Part shown: in pieces, positions 10,121 through 18,153 of the stretch
How the letters are laid out: every line of letters begins with the position of its first letter
How positions within the stretch are numbered: the first letter of the stretch is position 1
NCBI GenBank assembly: GCA_019636755.1
Contig: JAHBWZ010000002.1
Span: 434,001-498,000 of the forward strand
Origin: Phycisphaeraceae bacterium
Lineage (GTDB): Bacteria > Planctomycetota > Phycisphaerae > Phycisphaerales > SM1A02
Direction: 5' to 3'
DNA: 64,000 nt
Made by a program: the position numbers and the translations under genes
The notes under the pieces: model-generated
Told to the model about the DNA's origin: nothing
The model's database searches: none
Seen by the model: only the letters and a program-made list of their open reading frames with translations

Positions 10121-10264
10121 GCCGAGCCTGACCGGAGGCGGTTGTCCGGTGTCCCGGACAGGTCGAACCCGCGCGATGGCGGCGGTCCCTCACCGGCCGG
10201 GCGACGGCAGATCCAGACTTCGCAACGACTTGCACAAAGTCCGGAAATCTTGTTGAATTTGGGC

Positions 10265-10293
10265 TCGACAGCCACCAGAGGCGGTGCTATTCT
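10265..10293 (+). promoter_or_regulatory. Sigma-70-like promoter for candidate small RNA
   Basis: TCGACA (10265-10270), a 17-bp spacer and TATTCT (10288-10293) lie in an unusually AT-rich patch. A second possible pair, TTGCAC (10230-10235) and TTGAAT (10253-10258), also has a 17-bp spacer just upstream. Confidence 0.5.
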
Positions 10294-10299
10294 CTGCGT

Positions 10300-10352
10300 C
10301 AGACCCCCGGAAGCCGACCCGGTTTGAGCTTGTCTCGCCGGGTCGGTTTTTT
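10300..10352 (+). ncRNA. Candidate small RNA (promoter plus intrinsic terminator)
   Basis: A plausible promoter at 10265-10293 would start transcription near 10300, and a textbook terminator ends at 10352, which gives a transcript of about 53 nt (about 90 nt from the upstream promoter). No ORF with a start site lies between. The 474-nt gap between the lipoprotein and the next gene otherwise shows only GC-rich sequence. It could instead be a terminated leader (attenuator) for the downstream GDD-repeat gene at 10595. No known RNA family was recognised. Confidence 0.4.
10314..10352 (+). terminator. Intrinsic terminator with T6 tract
   Basis: A 9-bp stem (10314-10322 with 10338-10346) with a 15-nt loop is followed directly by six Ts (10347-10352). 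This is the best canonical terminator in the window. It lies 194 nt after the lipoprotein gene and 243 nt before the next start. Confidence 0.8.
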
Positions 10353-10594
10353 CGTCCGGCACCCGTCGTGGCCCGCGCCGGTCCCCGGGGCCCCAGGTCC
10401 CGAGCCGCGGCGCCACCGGTGACATCCCGAGGTCGCGGTGCCCCGACCGCCCCATCCCGCCGCACTCCGCCGCCTGCCGAAGTGGATCCGCGGGCGTCGG
10501 CGCAGTCACGGCGCCCGCATCCGCGCCCCGGACCCGGACCCGTCGGGCGGGGGGGCGCTTGACCCCGGCGCCGATCGCTCGGACGATCGCGCGC

Positions 10595-12808
10595 ATGAAG
10601 CGATCGGGGATCCTGCCCGCATCCAGGTGGCGCCCGGCTCGACGGGCCCGATCCGTCGTCGCCGCACTCTGCATCACCGTCCTGTCCGCGCCCGATCGCG
10701 CTGCCGCGGGAGACGACGTCGATGCGCCGCCGGCGCCGCCTCCCCTGACCGTGCCGTTCACCGCCGGGCGCGCCGGCCTCGACCCGGGCGAGGCCGCATG
10801 GTCCTGGATCGCAGGCGCGCTGCCGGTGCCGCAGATCGGATACACGCCCGGGCAGATGGACGCATACAGCCGCGATCGTCACGTCCTGCGCACCGTCCGC
10901 GCGCTGTTCGACAACGTGGATGGCGCCATGCGTTTCAGTGGCCGCGTCACCGACGAACTGCTCGCCGCCGCAGATGATCCGATGGAGGCGGTCCGGCTTG
11001 CCTTCCTGCTCGTGGATGTCTCCGCAGGCAGGATGCTGCCCGGTCCGCCCGCCACGGGCGCGGCCGATGTGCCGTTCGGTGTCGAGTGGCTGGATGAGAC
11101 GCTGGACACCCGTGCGGCACTGGAGCTGGTCCTGACCGACCCGGATGCGATCGACGCCGCCGGTCGCCGCGCCTGGCATCGGCTTCCCGAGCCGATCCGG
11201 CGCGGCGTGCTGCGACTCATCATCGCCGCGCGTGAATCGAAGCCGTGGTTCCTGGATGCGCTGGATCGACGCCTGCTCTCGGCGCTCTCCGCCGACCGGA
11301 TGACGATGCCGGCCGACCCGGCCGAAGTGGTGGCGCTGCTCTCCCGGCCGTGGATCGAGCGCGCCTTCGGGCTGACCGCGGTCGGCGACCGGCGCACGCT
11401 CGATCTCATCGGCGCCGTGTCACTGGAGCGGATCGCGTTCGGCAGTGCCGTGGCACTCGTCCACCTGAGAGCCGCGCTCGCGGACTTCGCGGCGTGGAAG
11501 GCCAGCGGCGACACGACCGACCTGGAACTGCTCCGTCTCTCGTTCAGCACACCCATCGGACGCGTCCAGGTCTTCGGCACCGCCGGCGACGTCATCGACC
11601 GGGCCGCCGCCATCACGGTGGACCTGGGCGGCAGCGATCTCTGGGTCGGCGCGCACGGTGTCCCGGTGACGCCCGATCTGCCGGCGGCGTTCGCGATCGA
11701 CCTGGGCGGCAACGACCTGTACGACGCCGGTGATCACATCGGCGCGCTGGGCTGCGGCGTGCTCGGGATCGGCGTGCTGGTCGACTTCGAGGGCGACGAT
11801 GTCTATGTCGTCAGCAGCAGCGGGCTCGGCTACGGCCTGTACGGCACCGGGCTCCTCATCGATCTCGCCGGCGACGATCGCTACGAGGTCCGGGACCGGT
11901 GGGGGCAGGGGGCCGCGCACGTCGGCGTGGGCATGCTCATCGATCAGGCCGGCGACGATGTCTACATCTGCGGTACCCAGGCGCAGGGCCTGGGCAGCAC
12001 GCGCGGCGCCGGCATCCTCGTGGACGTGCAGGGCAACGATCGATACATCGCGCGCGACGACGGCAACCCGTCGCCACTCTATCTCGGTCAGTCGGTCGCG
12101 ATGGCGCAGGGGTGCGGATTCGGTCGCCGCGCGGACATCGGAGATGGAGACAGCCTCGCCGGCGGTTTCGGCATCCTGGTCGACGGCGCGGGCGATGACC
12201 GCTACGAGGCACCGGTCTGGGCGCAGGGCGCCGGCTACTGGTGGGGCGTCGGCATCATCGAGGACCGCGGCGGCAACGATACCTGGCGGAGTCACAAGTA
12301 CTCCCTCGGCTCGGCCGCACACTTCGCCATCGGCATCTGCATCGATCTCAGCGGTGATGACCGGTACAACCAGGGAAACACCGACGCGGTCAACCAGTTC
12401 CAGGGGCATGCCCGGGACGGCTCCATCGGCGTGTTCGTCGACGGCGACGGCGACGACCACTACTTCCTGCGCAGCCACTGCGGCGGATCGGGCGATCTCG
12501 GCAGCATCGGCCTCTTCTGGGATCGACGTGGCGCCGATGTCTACGAGGTCCGCCTGACGGCGCTCGGTGAACCGAACGGATGGAACGAGACCGCCGCCCT
12601 GGGCTCCTCGACGGCCTATCCGCCGTTCCGCTCGTTCCGCGATGACCTCGCGACGATCGGTCTCTTCATGGATACCGGCGGAACGAACCGGTGGATCGGG
12701 GACGTCGGCGCCGCCGGGGACGGCCGCACATGGACACAGCATCGCGGTCCCCGTTTCCGCGGCCTGGGGCTGGCGGCGACATGGTCCGATCCCGGCCCGG
12801 CACCCTGA
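10595..12808 (+). CDS. Exported protein with GGNDxY/GDDxY beta repeats
   Basis: Unknown function. A 737-residue product begins with a basic region and hydrophobic signal (RSVVAALCITVLSAPDRAAA). Residues ~60-320 form a mixed domain. From ~330 on there are about eleven imperfect repeats with the core [IV]D-x-x-G-[DN]-D-x-Y (IDLGGNDLY, VDFEGDDVY, IDLAGDDRY, VDGAGDDRY and so on) separated by Gly-rich strands, which suggests a calcium-binding beta-helical or solenoid surface domain. The open frame extends to 10559, but the ATG at 10595 (MKRSGILPASRW) gives a normal signal peptide. Its 28-nt gap to the next gene suggests cotranscription. Confidence 0.78.
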   Translation: MKRSGILPASRWRPARRARSVVAALCITVLSAPDRAAAGDDVDAPPAPPPLTVPFTAGRAGLDPGEAAWSWIAGALPVPQIGYTPGQMDAYSRDRHVLRTVRALFDNVDGAMRFSGRVTDELLAAADDPMEAVRLAFLLVDVSAGRMLPGPPATGAADVPFGVEWLDETLDTRAALELVLTDPDAIDAAGRRAWHRLPEPIRRGVLRLIIAARESKPWFLDALDRRLLSALSADRMTMPADPAEVVALLSRPWIERAFGLTAVGDRRTLDLIGAVSLERIAFGSAVALVHLRAALADFAAWKASGDTTDLELLRLSFSTPIGRVQVFGTAGDVIDRAAAITVDLGGSDLWVGAHGVPVTPDLPAAFAIDLGGNDLYDAGDHIGALGCGVLGIGVLVDFEGDDVYVVSSSGLGYGLYGTGLLIDLAGDDRYEVRDRWGQGAAHVGVGMLIDQAGDDVYICGTQAQGLGSTRGAGILVDVQGNDRYIARDDGNPSPLYLGQSVAMAQGCGFGRRADIGDGDSLAGGFGILVDGAGDDRYEAPVWAQGAGYWWGVGIIEDRGGNDTWRSHKYSLGSAAHFAIGICIDLSGDDRYNQGNTDAVNQFQGHARDGSIGVFVDGDGDDHYFLRSHCGGSGDLGSIGLFWDRRGADVYEVRLTALGEPNGWNETAALGSSTAYPPFRSFRDDLATIGLFMDTGGTNRWIGDVGAAGDGRTWTQHRGPRFRGLGLAATWSDPGPAP

Positions 12809-12835
12809 TCCTTCATCCGACGCTCGGACACCTCG

Positions 12836-14260
12836 ATGGTCATCGCCACGCCCGGACCGTTCATGCTCGCCGCGATCGGCTCGATGCTGACCGCCCTCGG
12901 CATCGCCGCCGTGCTCGTCGCCTCGATCATCGCGGCGTGGTTCGGTCTGTTCGGCGATCCGGCACGCGGCCGTCGGCGCTGTCCGCGCTGCTGGCATGAC
13001 CTTTCCGCGACGCCGGGGCGCACCTGCGGCGAGTGCGGCCATACGGCGCGGTCGGAGTCGCACCTCGGGCGTGCGCGCCGGCGGCCGGTGCTCTCCGCCG
13101 TCGGACTCCTCGGCGCGACGGCCGCCGGACTGGTGATCGGTGATCGCATCAGCGAGGGACTCTGGACGCGGCTCATTCCCGATGGCCTGCTCCTGCCCGT
13201 CTACGCGTATGCGGGGAATCCGGGGGGGCATGTGCTCGAGGAAATGCGGCGGCGGTTCGCCGACGGCGAACTCACCGGCGCGGACGCCGATCGGATGCTG
13301 CATGCCGCGCTGGCCGGCGATCGCTTCGCACGACCGCCGGATGCGGCGTGGCTCCGCCGGTACGCGCTCCTCGCCGAGCGTCTGGCGGACACCATCTCGC
13401 GCGACCCGGCCGGCGAGCCTGCCGCGCTGCGCCGCCGGTTCGTCGACGTACTCTGCGCGGCGCCGCCGGTGGTGCACGCGGCCGCAGCCCCGGACGGGTC
13501 GGCGCTCATCCGCGTCGAGGTCCGGGACTGGTGGCCCACCGTGAGCGCCGGAGATCTCGAACTGGATCTCACGCTCGCGTGCGGGAACATCACCGAGCGC
13601 AGTCTCTTCCGGCTCTCCCGCCGGAACGCCGGGCCTGCGGGCTTCACGCTGTGGTCCGGCATCTCCACGCCTTCGTGGAACGACGCGCATCTCCACATCC
13701 GAGCCCGGCGCCGTGCGGATGCCGATGAACCGTGGCGCGAGAGCGGCGGTCTCACGGTCCCGGTGACCGTCTCCGCACCGGGCGAGGACGACGCTGCGCT
13801 CGTGCCCACCGACGATCCGCAGATCGAGGACGCACTGCGCCGCGTCTTCGGCGGCGGCCTGATCCACCACGCAGAGGGAACGCTCCCTGTCCGCATCTCC
13901 ATCGACCGGCGCGCCACCGCGTCACCCGAGTTCGAAGACCACCTCTTCGGCGTGGAGGTCGAGGTCCGTCGCAACGCGATACCCGTCCGGCGGCTCGCAT
14001 CCTGGTGGGCCGGCGGCGAAGTGCGGTTCACCCCCGGCGCGCCGGCATTCGAGGTGCCGTGGTACGACGAGGCGCTGCTGGCACCGCCGCCCGCGGAAGA
14101 CGAGTCCTGGACGCTCTCCATCCGGGGACGGGCCGACCTCGCGCGCCGCGCGGGGCACCGCGGTCGTGTCTGGCTCGGTGCGTTCGAGATGCCGGTCCGG
14201 ATCGAGTCCATGCTCCGTCCGGCACCGCCCTCGGTCTGGCTCCCCGTTCCACGGGAGTGA
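12836..14260 (+). CDS. Membrane-anchored protein with CxxC zinc ribbon
   Basis: Unknown function, 474 residues. A first transmembrane helix (residues ~8-38) is followed by a ribbon-like CPRCWHDLS...CGECGH motif (residues ~49-70) and a second helix (~84-102). The long C-terminal part (~110-474) is probably outside the membrane and has no motif I recognise. The ATG at 12836 (MVIATPGPFMLAAIG) places the first helix correctly. It follows the GDD-repeat gene closely and precedes the HIT gene by 16 nt. Confidence 0.7.
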   Translation: MVIATPGPFMLAAIGSMLTALGIAAVLVASIIAAWFGLFGDPARGRRRCPRCWHDLSATPGRTCGECGHTARSESHLGRARRRPVLSAVGLLGATAAGLVIGDRISEGLWTRLIPDGLLLPVYAYAGNPGGHVLEEMRRRFADGELTGADADRMLHAALAGDRFARPPDAAWLRRYALLAERLADTISRDPAGEPAALRRRFVDVLCAAPPVVHAAAAPDGSALIRVEVRDWWPTVSAGDLELDLTLACGNITERSLFRLSRRNAGPAGFTLWSGISTPSWNDAHLHIRARRRADADEPWRESGGLTVPVTVSAPGEDDAALVPTDDPQIEDALRRVFGGGLIHHAEGTLPVRISIDRRATASPEFEDHLFGVEVEVRRNAIPVRRLASWWAGGEVRFTPGAPAFEVPWYDEALLAPPPAEDESWTLSIRGRADLARRAGHRGRVWLGAFEMPVRIESMLRPAPPSVWLPVPRE

Positions 14261-14264
14261 TCCG

Positions 14265-14270
14265 TACACT
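14265..14270 (+). promoter_or_regulatory. -10-like hexamer at HIT gene
   Basis: TACACT ends 6 nt before the ATG at 14277, consistent with leaderless transcription starting at or next to the start codon. Confidence 0.45.
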
Positions 14271-14276
14271 GCGGCG

Positions 14277-14837
14277 ATGCAGCCGGAAGACCTCTGGGCG
14301 CCGTGGCGGATGGCGTACCTCCGCGGACTCGATCAGCAGCGGGACGTGCTTCTCGCCGCCGATCCCGCCGCCGCGCGCGACACGTCGGACCGCAACTTCC
14401 TCGCCGCGTACTGGCGCTCACCCGACCTCGACGAGGCGCACCTCGTCATCCTTCGAGATGCGTCCGGGCTGATCCTCCTCAACCGGTACCCGTACGCCAA
14501 TGGCCACCTGCTGGTCGCCCTGGGCGACGCGCGTCCGACCCTCCTGGACTACGACCCGCCGCAGCGCGATGCGTTCTGGCGCCTGGTGGAGACCGCGTTC
14601 GCGCTGATGCGCCACGCGCTGGCCCCGCAGGGCATCAACTTCGGCATCAACGAAGGAACCGCCGCCGGCGCCGGCGTACCGGAACATCTGCATGCACACC
14701 TCGTGCCCCGCTGGAACGCGGACACCAACTTCATGTCCGTGATCCCCGGGGTCCGCGTCATTCCTGCATCGCTGGAGGCGGTCGCCGCCTCCTACCGCGA
14801 GAGCCTGCGCACGATGCCGGCGCCACGCGTCGGGTAG
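14277..14837 (+). CDS. HIT-family nucleotide hydrolase/transferase
   Basis: Small cytoplasmic enzyme (186 residues) of the histidine-triad superfamily, which acts on nucleoside phosphate esters. The triad HxHxH is present in VPEHLHAHLVPRWNADTNFM; that wording matches the AP4A-hydrolase/phosphorylase-like HIT branch. Other family marks are LWAPWRMAYL at the N-terminus, LNRYPYANGHLLVAL and INFGINEGTAAGAGV. A longer frame reaches back to 14166, but the ATG at 14277 gives the standard MQPEDLWAPWR start and has a -10-like element 6 nt upstream. It is convergent with the PP2C phosphatase gene, whose end lies 13 nt away. Confidence 0.93.
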   Translation: MQPEDLWAPWRMAYLRGLDQQRDVLLAADPAAARDTSDRNFLAAYWRSPDLDEAHLVILRDASGLILLNRYPYANGHLLVALGDARPTLLDYDPPQRDAFWRLVETAFALMRHALAPQGINFGINEGTAAGAGVPEHLHAHLVPRWNADTNFMSVIPGVRVIPASLEAVAASYRESLRTMPAPRVG

Positions 14838-14850
14838 GCCGCGTCTGCCC

Positions 14851-15813
14851 TCACGCATCGCCGCGCCGGCCGCCCGGCAGCCGCACGCGGTTGAGGCGGC
14901 GGACGAAGGCGCCGCCGATGTTCGCGATCGACCACTGCGGCCACGGAATCGGCTCCGGCCGGCCGCGCAGCCGGCCGAGGACCGCGGACAGGAAGAGTCC
15001 CGGAAGCCGCCGCCGCTCCGACGCGGGGAGCATCTCCGGTCCGCCGGTCGTGCGACGCACGGCCATGATCGTGCGATCGTCGATCGGGGATGTCCCCGCT
15101 TCGTGCGCATCGATCGCGCCGCACAGCACGCGCACCGCGTCCTGCTCGCCGCGGACGCCCGCGCCGCGCAGCACCTCCAGCAGGCCGTCCACGCCCATCT
15201 CCGTTCCGTCGGGATCGCGCGATTCGATTGTTCCATCGGTGAAGAAGATCACCATGTCTCCCGTGCGCAGGTCCAGCCGGACGACGTCGTATCGCGTCGG
15301 TTCGTCCACGCCCAGGGGGATGTTGTGGAATGCACCGCTCGTGTCGCGCCGCGTGCCGGCGGGGCCGTGGATCTGCGTCCAGATCCCCGTCGCCGCCCGG
15401 AAGAGCAGCGGTGCCGGATGACCCGCCAGGGAGATCCACGCCGTTCCTGTCGGGGCGAAGAACGTGCCGGCCGCGGAGGTCGCGAACAGCCCGGCGCGAC
15501 TCAGTCGCGCGAACTCCCGATTCACCTCCGCGACGAACCGCCGCTGATCGATCCAGTTGACGTATCGACGGAGCAGTCCGCCGAGGGTGATCGCCACCGC
15601 GCTCGCCGCTTCGCCATGACCGCTGACATCGGCAATGAGCAGGCGCGTCACGCGACCGCTGGCACACGAGGAGACGAAGTGCACATCACCGCCGACCGCG
15701 CCGCCCAGCGGCCGGCTGTGGAGACAGAGCGCGAATCCCGGCACGTCAAGCACCTGGTCGACGGACTCGTTCCCGCCGCGGACTTCCATGCACTGGAGGC
15801 CCTGGCCCTTCAT
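14851..15813 (-). CDS. PP2C/SpoIIE-type serine phosphatase
   Basis: Predicted soluble Ser/Thr phosphatase of 320 residues. Family motifs are visible: GGAVGGDVHF and LLIADVSGHGEAASAVA (metal-binding Asp residues), FAPTGTAWISLAGHPAPLLF, LRTGDMVIFFTDGTIESRD and DDRTIMAVRR (last metal Asp). This is the RsbU/SpoIIE class that usually reverses kinase action on anti-anti-sigma or related proteins. The ATG at 15813 overlaps the preceding MCE-protein stop as TGATG, so it is the last gene of a coupled minus-strand operon. The region after the catalytic core (~residues 250-320) has no recognised domain. Confidence 0.88.
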   Translation of the reverse strand: MKGQGLQCMEVRGGNESVDQVLDVPGFALCLHSRPLGGAVGGDVHFVSSCASGRVTRLLIADVSGHGEAASAVAITLGGLLRRYVNWIDQRRFVAEVNREFARLSRAGLFATSAAGTFFAPTGTAWISLAGHPAPLLFRAATGIWTQIHGPAGTRRDTSGAFHNIPLGVDEPTRYDVVRLDLRTGDMVIFFTDGTIESRDPDGTEMGVDGLLEVLRGAGVRGEQDAVRVLCGAIDAHEAGTSPIDDRTIMAVRRTTGGPEMLPASERRRLPGLFLSAVLGRLRGRPEPIPWPQWSIANIGGAFVRRLNRVRLPGGRRGDA

Positions 15814-17315
15814 CACGGGAACCCGGGCAGGAAGCCGATGCGCGGGCGCCGCCCGGTCAGGACGAGCACGCCGACCACCGCGCGATCCTCGGCGGCGATC
15901 ACCGGGGCACCGTGCCACGCCGCGTCGAAGACGATCGCGCCGTCGGCGCGCCACCCGTCGTGGTCGGCGCTCAGCCGGGACGCCGTCACCGGCAGAAGTG
16001 CCCCGCCGGGCCCCGTCACCACGAAGATGTCGATCGGCGCCGCGCCGTCGGCCAGCACGCGCGACTGCGGCTGAAGTCCACCCGGCGCCTCGGCGCCCGC
16101 CGGCGCCTCGGACGACCGTTCGGGCGCCCGCGCCGCCACCGCGCCCCGGCGATGCACACGAAGGGCGGCAAGGTCGGCGGCCTCGCCGTCGACGGCGATG
16201 GCGAGTTCGCGCACCTCGCCGGGATCCAGCACATCCGCCGGCCCGAACCAGCGCGTCACCGGACCGCTCGCCGTCATCCCCTCGGCGGCGACGACCCAGC
16301 TCTCGGCGCGCCGACCGCGCCGGATGACGGCGCCGGCCCGCCAGGTCGCCGTGGCGCGCCGTGGTGTCGGCGTCATGACGGCCGCGCGGGCACCGGACAC
16401 CTCCGACAGGCCCACGGTCCCGTCCGCGCCGATCACGGCCCCCGGACGCACCTCCGCCCAGCCGGACGGTGGCCCGGACTGCAACTGGAATCGATGCCCC
16501 GGCGCCGCGGGCGGATTGCGCGGACCAGCCGGCGCCGCGGCCAGGAAGAGCGCATCTTCCAGCAGTTCCGCGAGCGGACCGACCTCCACGCGCAAGCCGC
16601 GCAGCCCGAGGTCCGCGCGGACACCGCCGGCCACCCAGAAGTCGGTCTGCGCATGCACGAGGTCCCGGTACGGCGCATGCACCAGGACCCGGATCTCCAC
16701 GCTGCCGCCGTCCGCGGCCAGCGCGACATCCGTCACCACGCCCACGCGGATCCGCCGGTACAGCACGTGCGATCCGGCGCGAAGTGACTGCGCCTCCGGC
16801 GCCTCGATGATGACCTCCAGGTCCTCCGCGCCGCGCTCGGCGACGACCGGCGGCCCGGGAAGCCCGACGAACAACCGCTGCGGCGGCGCGCCCGCGGGTC
16901 CGGCAAGCACCGCGATCGCGTTCGGACCGACCAGCGTCTCCAGCCCGCTGATCCCGCCGCTCTCGAACCGGGGCCGCACGATCCAGTACCGCGCCCCGGC
17001 GCGCAGCACGCGGTCCTGCCCCTCGCGGATCCGGCAGCGCACCAGCACGTCCGGCGGACCGGGCACCACGCGCACGGACTCCACGTCGCCGATGCGCACG
17101 CCGAGATACCGGACGGGATCGCCGACCTTGAGGCCGTGCGCGTCGGCGAACCGGATCTCCACCACCTCGCCTCGCTCGGCCAGCGTGATCGCGATCAGGA
17201 TGACCGCGAGCGCGATCGCGCCGATGGGGACCGCCCATGCGATGAATGCGCCGCGCCGCGGTCGCTCGATCCGCGCGACGGGAAGGTCGTCCATGGTCCG
17301 CGTGGATGCGCTCAT
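15813..17315 (-). CDS. MlaD/PqiB-type MCE-domain membrane protein
   Basis: Predicted inner-membrane-anchored periplasmic lipid-transport component, 500 residues. One transmembrane helix near the N-terminus (FIAWAVPIGAIALAVILIAI) precedes an MCE domain (VEIRFADAHGLKVGDPVRYLGVRIGDVESV) and at least one more MCE-like unit (SLRAGSHVLYRRIRVGVVTDVAL). The C-terminal ~200 residues are unassigned. Start ATG at 17315 overlaps the PqiA-like stop by 4 nt (ATGA), and its own stop overlaps the phosphatase start. PqiA plus MCE protein matches PqiAB/YebST-type envelope lipid transport. Confidence 0.85.
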   Translation of the reverse strand: MSASTRTMDDLPVARIERPRRGAFIAWAVPIGAIALAVILIAITLAERGEVVEIRFADAHGLKVGDPVRYLGVRIGDVESVRVVPGPPDVLVRCRIREGQDRVLRAGARYWIVRPRFESGGISGLETLVGPNAIAVLAGPAGAPPQRLFVGLPGPPVVAERGAEDLEVIIEAPEAQSLRAGSHVLYRRIRVGVVTDVALAADGGSVEIRVLVHAPYRDLVHAQTDFWVAGGVRADLGLRGLRVEVGPLAELLEDALFLAAAPAGPRNPPAAPGHRFQLQSGPPSGWAEVRPGAVIGADGTVGLSEVSGARAAVMTPTPRRATATWRAGAVIRRGRRAESWVVAAEGMTASGPVTRWFGPADVLDPGEVRELAIAVDGEAADLAALRVHRRGAVAARAPERSSEAPAGAEAPGGLQPQSRVLADGAAPIDIFVVTGPGGALLPVTASRLSADHDGWRADGAIVFDAAWHGAPVIAAEDRAVVGVLVLTGRRPRIGFLPGFP

Positions 17316-17911
17316 GGTCCCGCATCCCGCCAGATGGAGCGCGGATCGAACACGGCGCCGGCGACCAGGCTGAGCAGGACCATCGTGGTGAACGCGACTG
17401 CACCCGGCCCCGGCCGGACCTCGACGAGGTCGCCGAGCTTCAGCACCGCCACCACGACGGCCACCAGGAGTACATCGAGCATCCCCCAGCGCCCGGTCCA
17501 TTCGACCGCCAGGTACATCCACAGGCGGATCCGCCGATGAAGCAGCAGCGGGGCAGCCAGCACGACCAGCATGGCCAGTTTCGCGAAGGGGATGACGACG
17601 GAGCAGAGCAGGACCACCGCCCCGATCAGGATCTCGCCGCCGCCCAGCAGCGTCAGCGCGGCGGCGAGCGCGCCGGACTCGCTTCGATGTCCGAACCGCT
17701 CCACCGAGAGCAGCGGCAGCGTGATCGCCGCCGGGAAGAGCAGGAGCGCGGAAAGCGCGAGGGTGAGCGCCCAGCGCAGGCGGAGCGTCGTGATCCGTCC
17801 GTCGTGCAGCCGATGGCTGCACCTGGCGCAGCGCAGGCGCGCCGGCCCCTGTCGGACGGGCAGCCGCTGGATCTGTCCGCAGGCATCGCAGGCGCCGAGC
17901 GCGTCGACCAT
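17312..17911 (-). CDS. PqiA-like membrane protein
   Basis: Polytopic inner-membrane protein of 199 residues and first gene of the pqiA - MCE - phosphatase operon. It carries the PqiA-type zinc motif at the N-terminus (CDACGQIQRLPVRQG...LRCARCSHRL) and about four membrane helices (LTLALSALLLFPAAITLPLL; ILIGAVVLLCSVVIPFAKLA; MLDVLLVAVVVAVLKL; TTMVLLSLVAGAVF), equal to one PqiA module, whereas E. coli PqiA has two. The ATG at 17911 sits just before the zinc motif as is usual for the family; the frame stays open further upstream without support. Confidence 0.88.
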   Translation of the reverse strand: MVDALGACDACGQIQRLPVRQGPARLRCARCSHRLHDGRITTLRLRWALTLALSALLLFPAAITLPLLSVERFGHRSESGALAAALTLLGGGEILIGAVVLLCSVVIPFAKLAMLVVLAAPLLLHRRIRLWMYLAVEWTGRWGMLDVLLVAVVVAVLKLGDLVEVRPGPGAVAFTTMVLLSLVAGAVFDPRSIWRDAGP

Positions 17912-18153
17912 GGCGGCATGGTAGGGATTCGATCGATCGTCCTGAGCGGCGGTCGCTGCGGGGCACTCCGCGGATTCCATCGCCTCCGACCTCGGCATGC
18001 ATCTTCGCGCCACCGATCGCCACCGGTAGCATGCGGGAAGACGGGCGTTCGAGGGCCCGAGCCCTGGCCGGCCCGTGGCAGGCGGTTGGACTCCCCAGCC
18101 GAAGGTGGACGAGTTCGACAGCCTGCTGACCCGCCGGGGCAAGGAGCATCACC

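Noticed and set aside
11420-13870. 816-codon minus-strand ORF
   Set aside because: It lies antisense to two well-supported plus-strand genes, has Arg/Ala/Glu-rich composition from GC-rich DNA and no recognisable domain.
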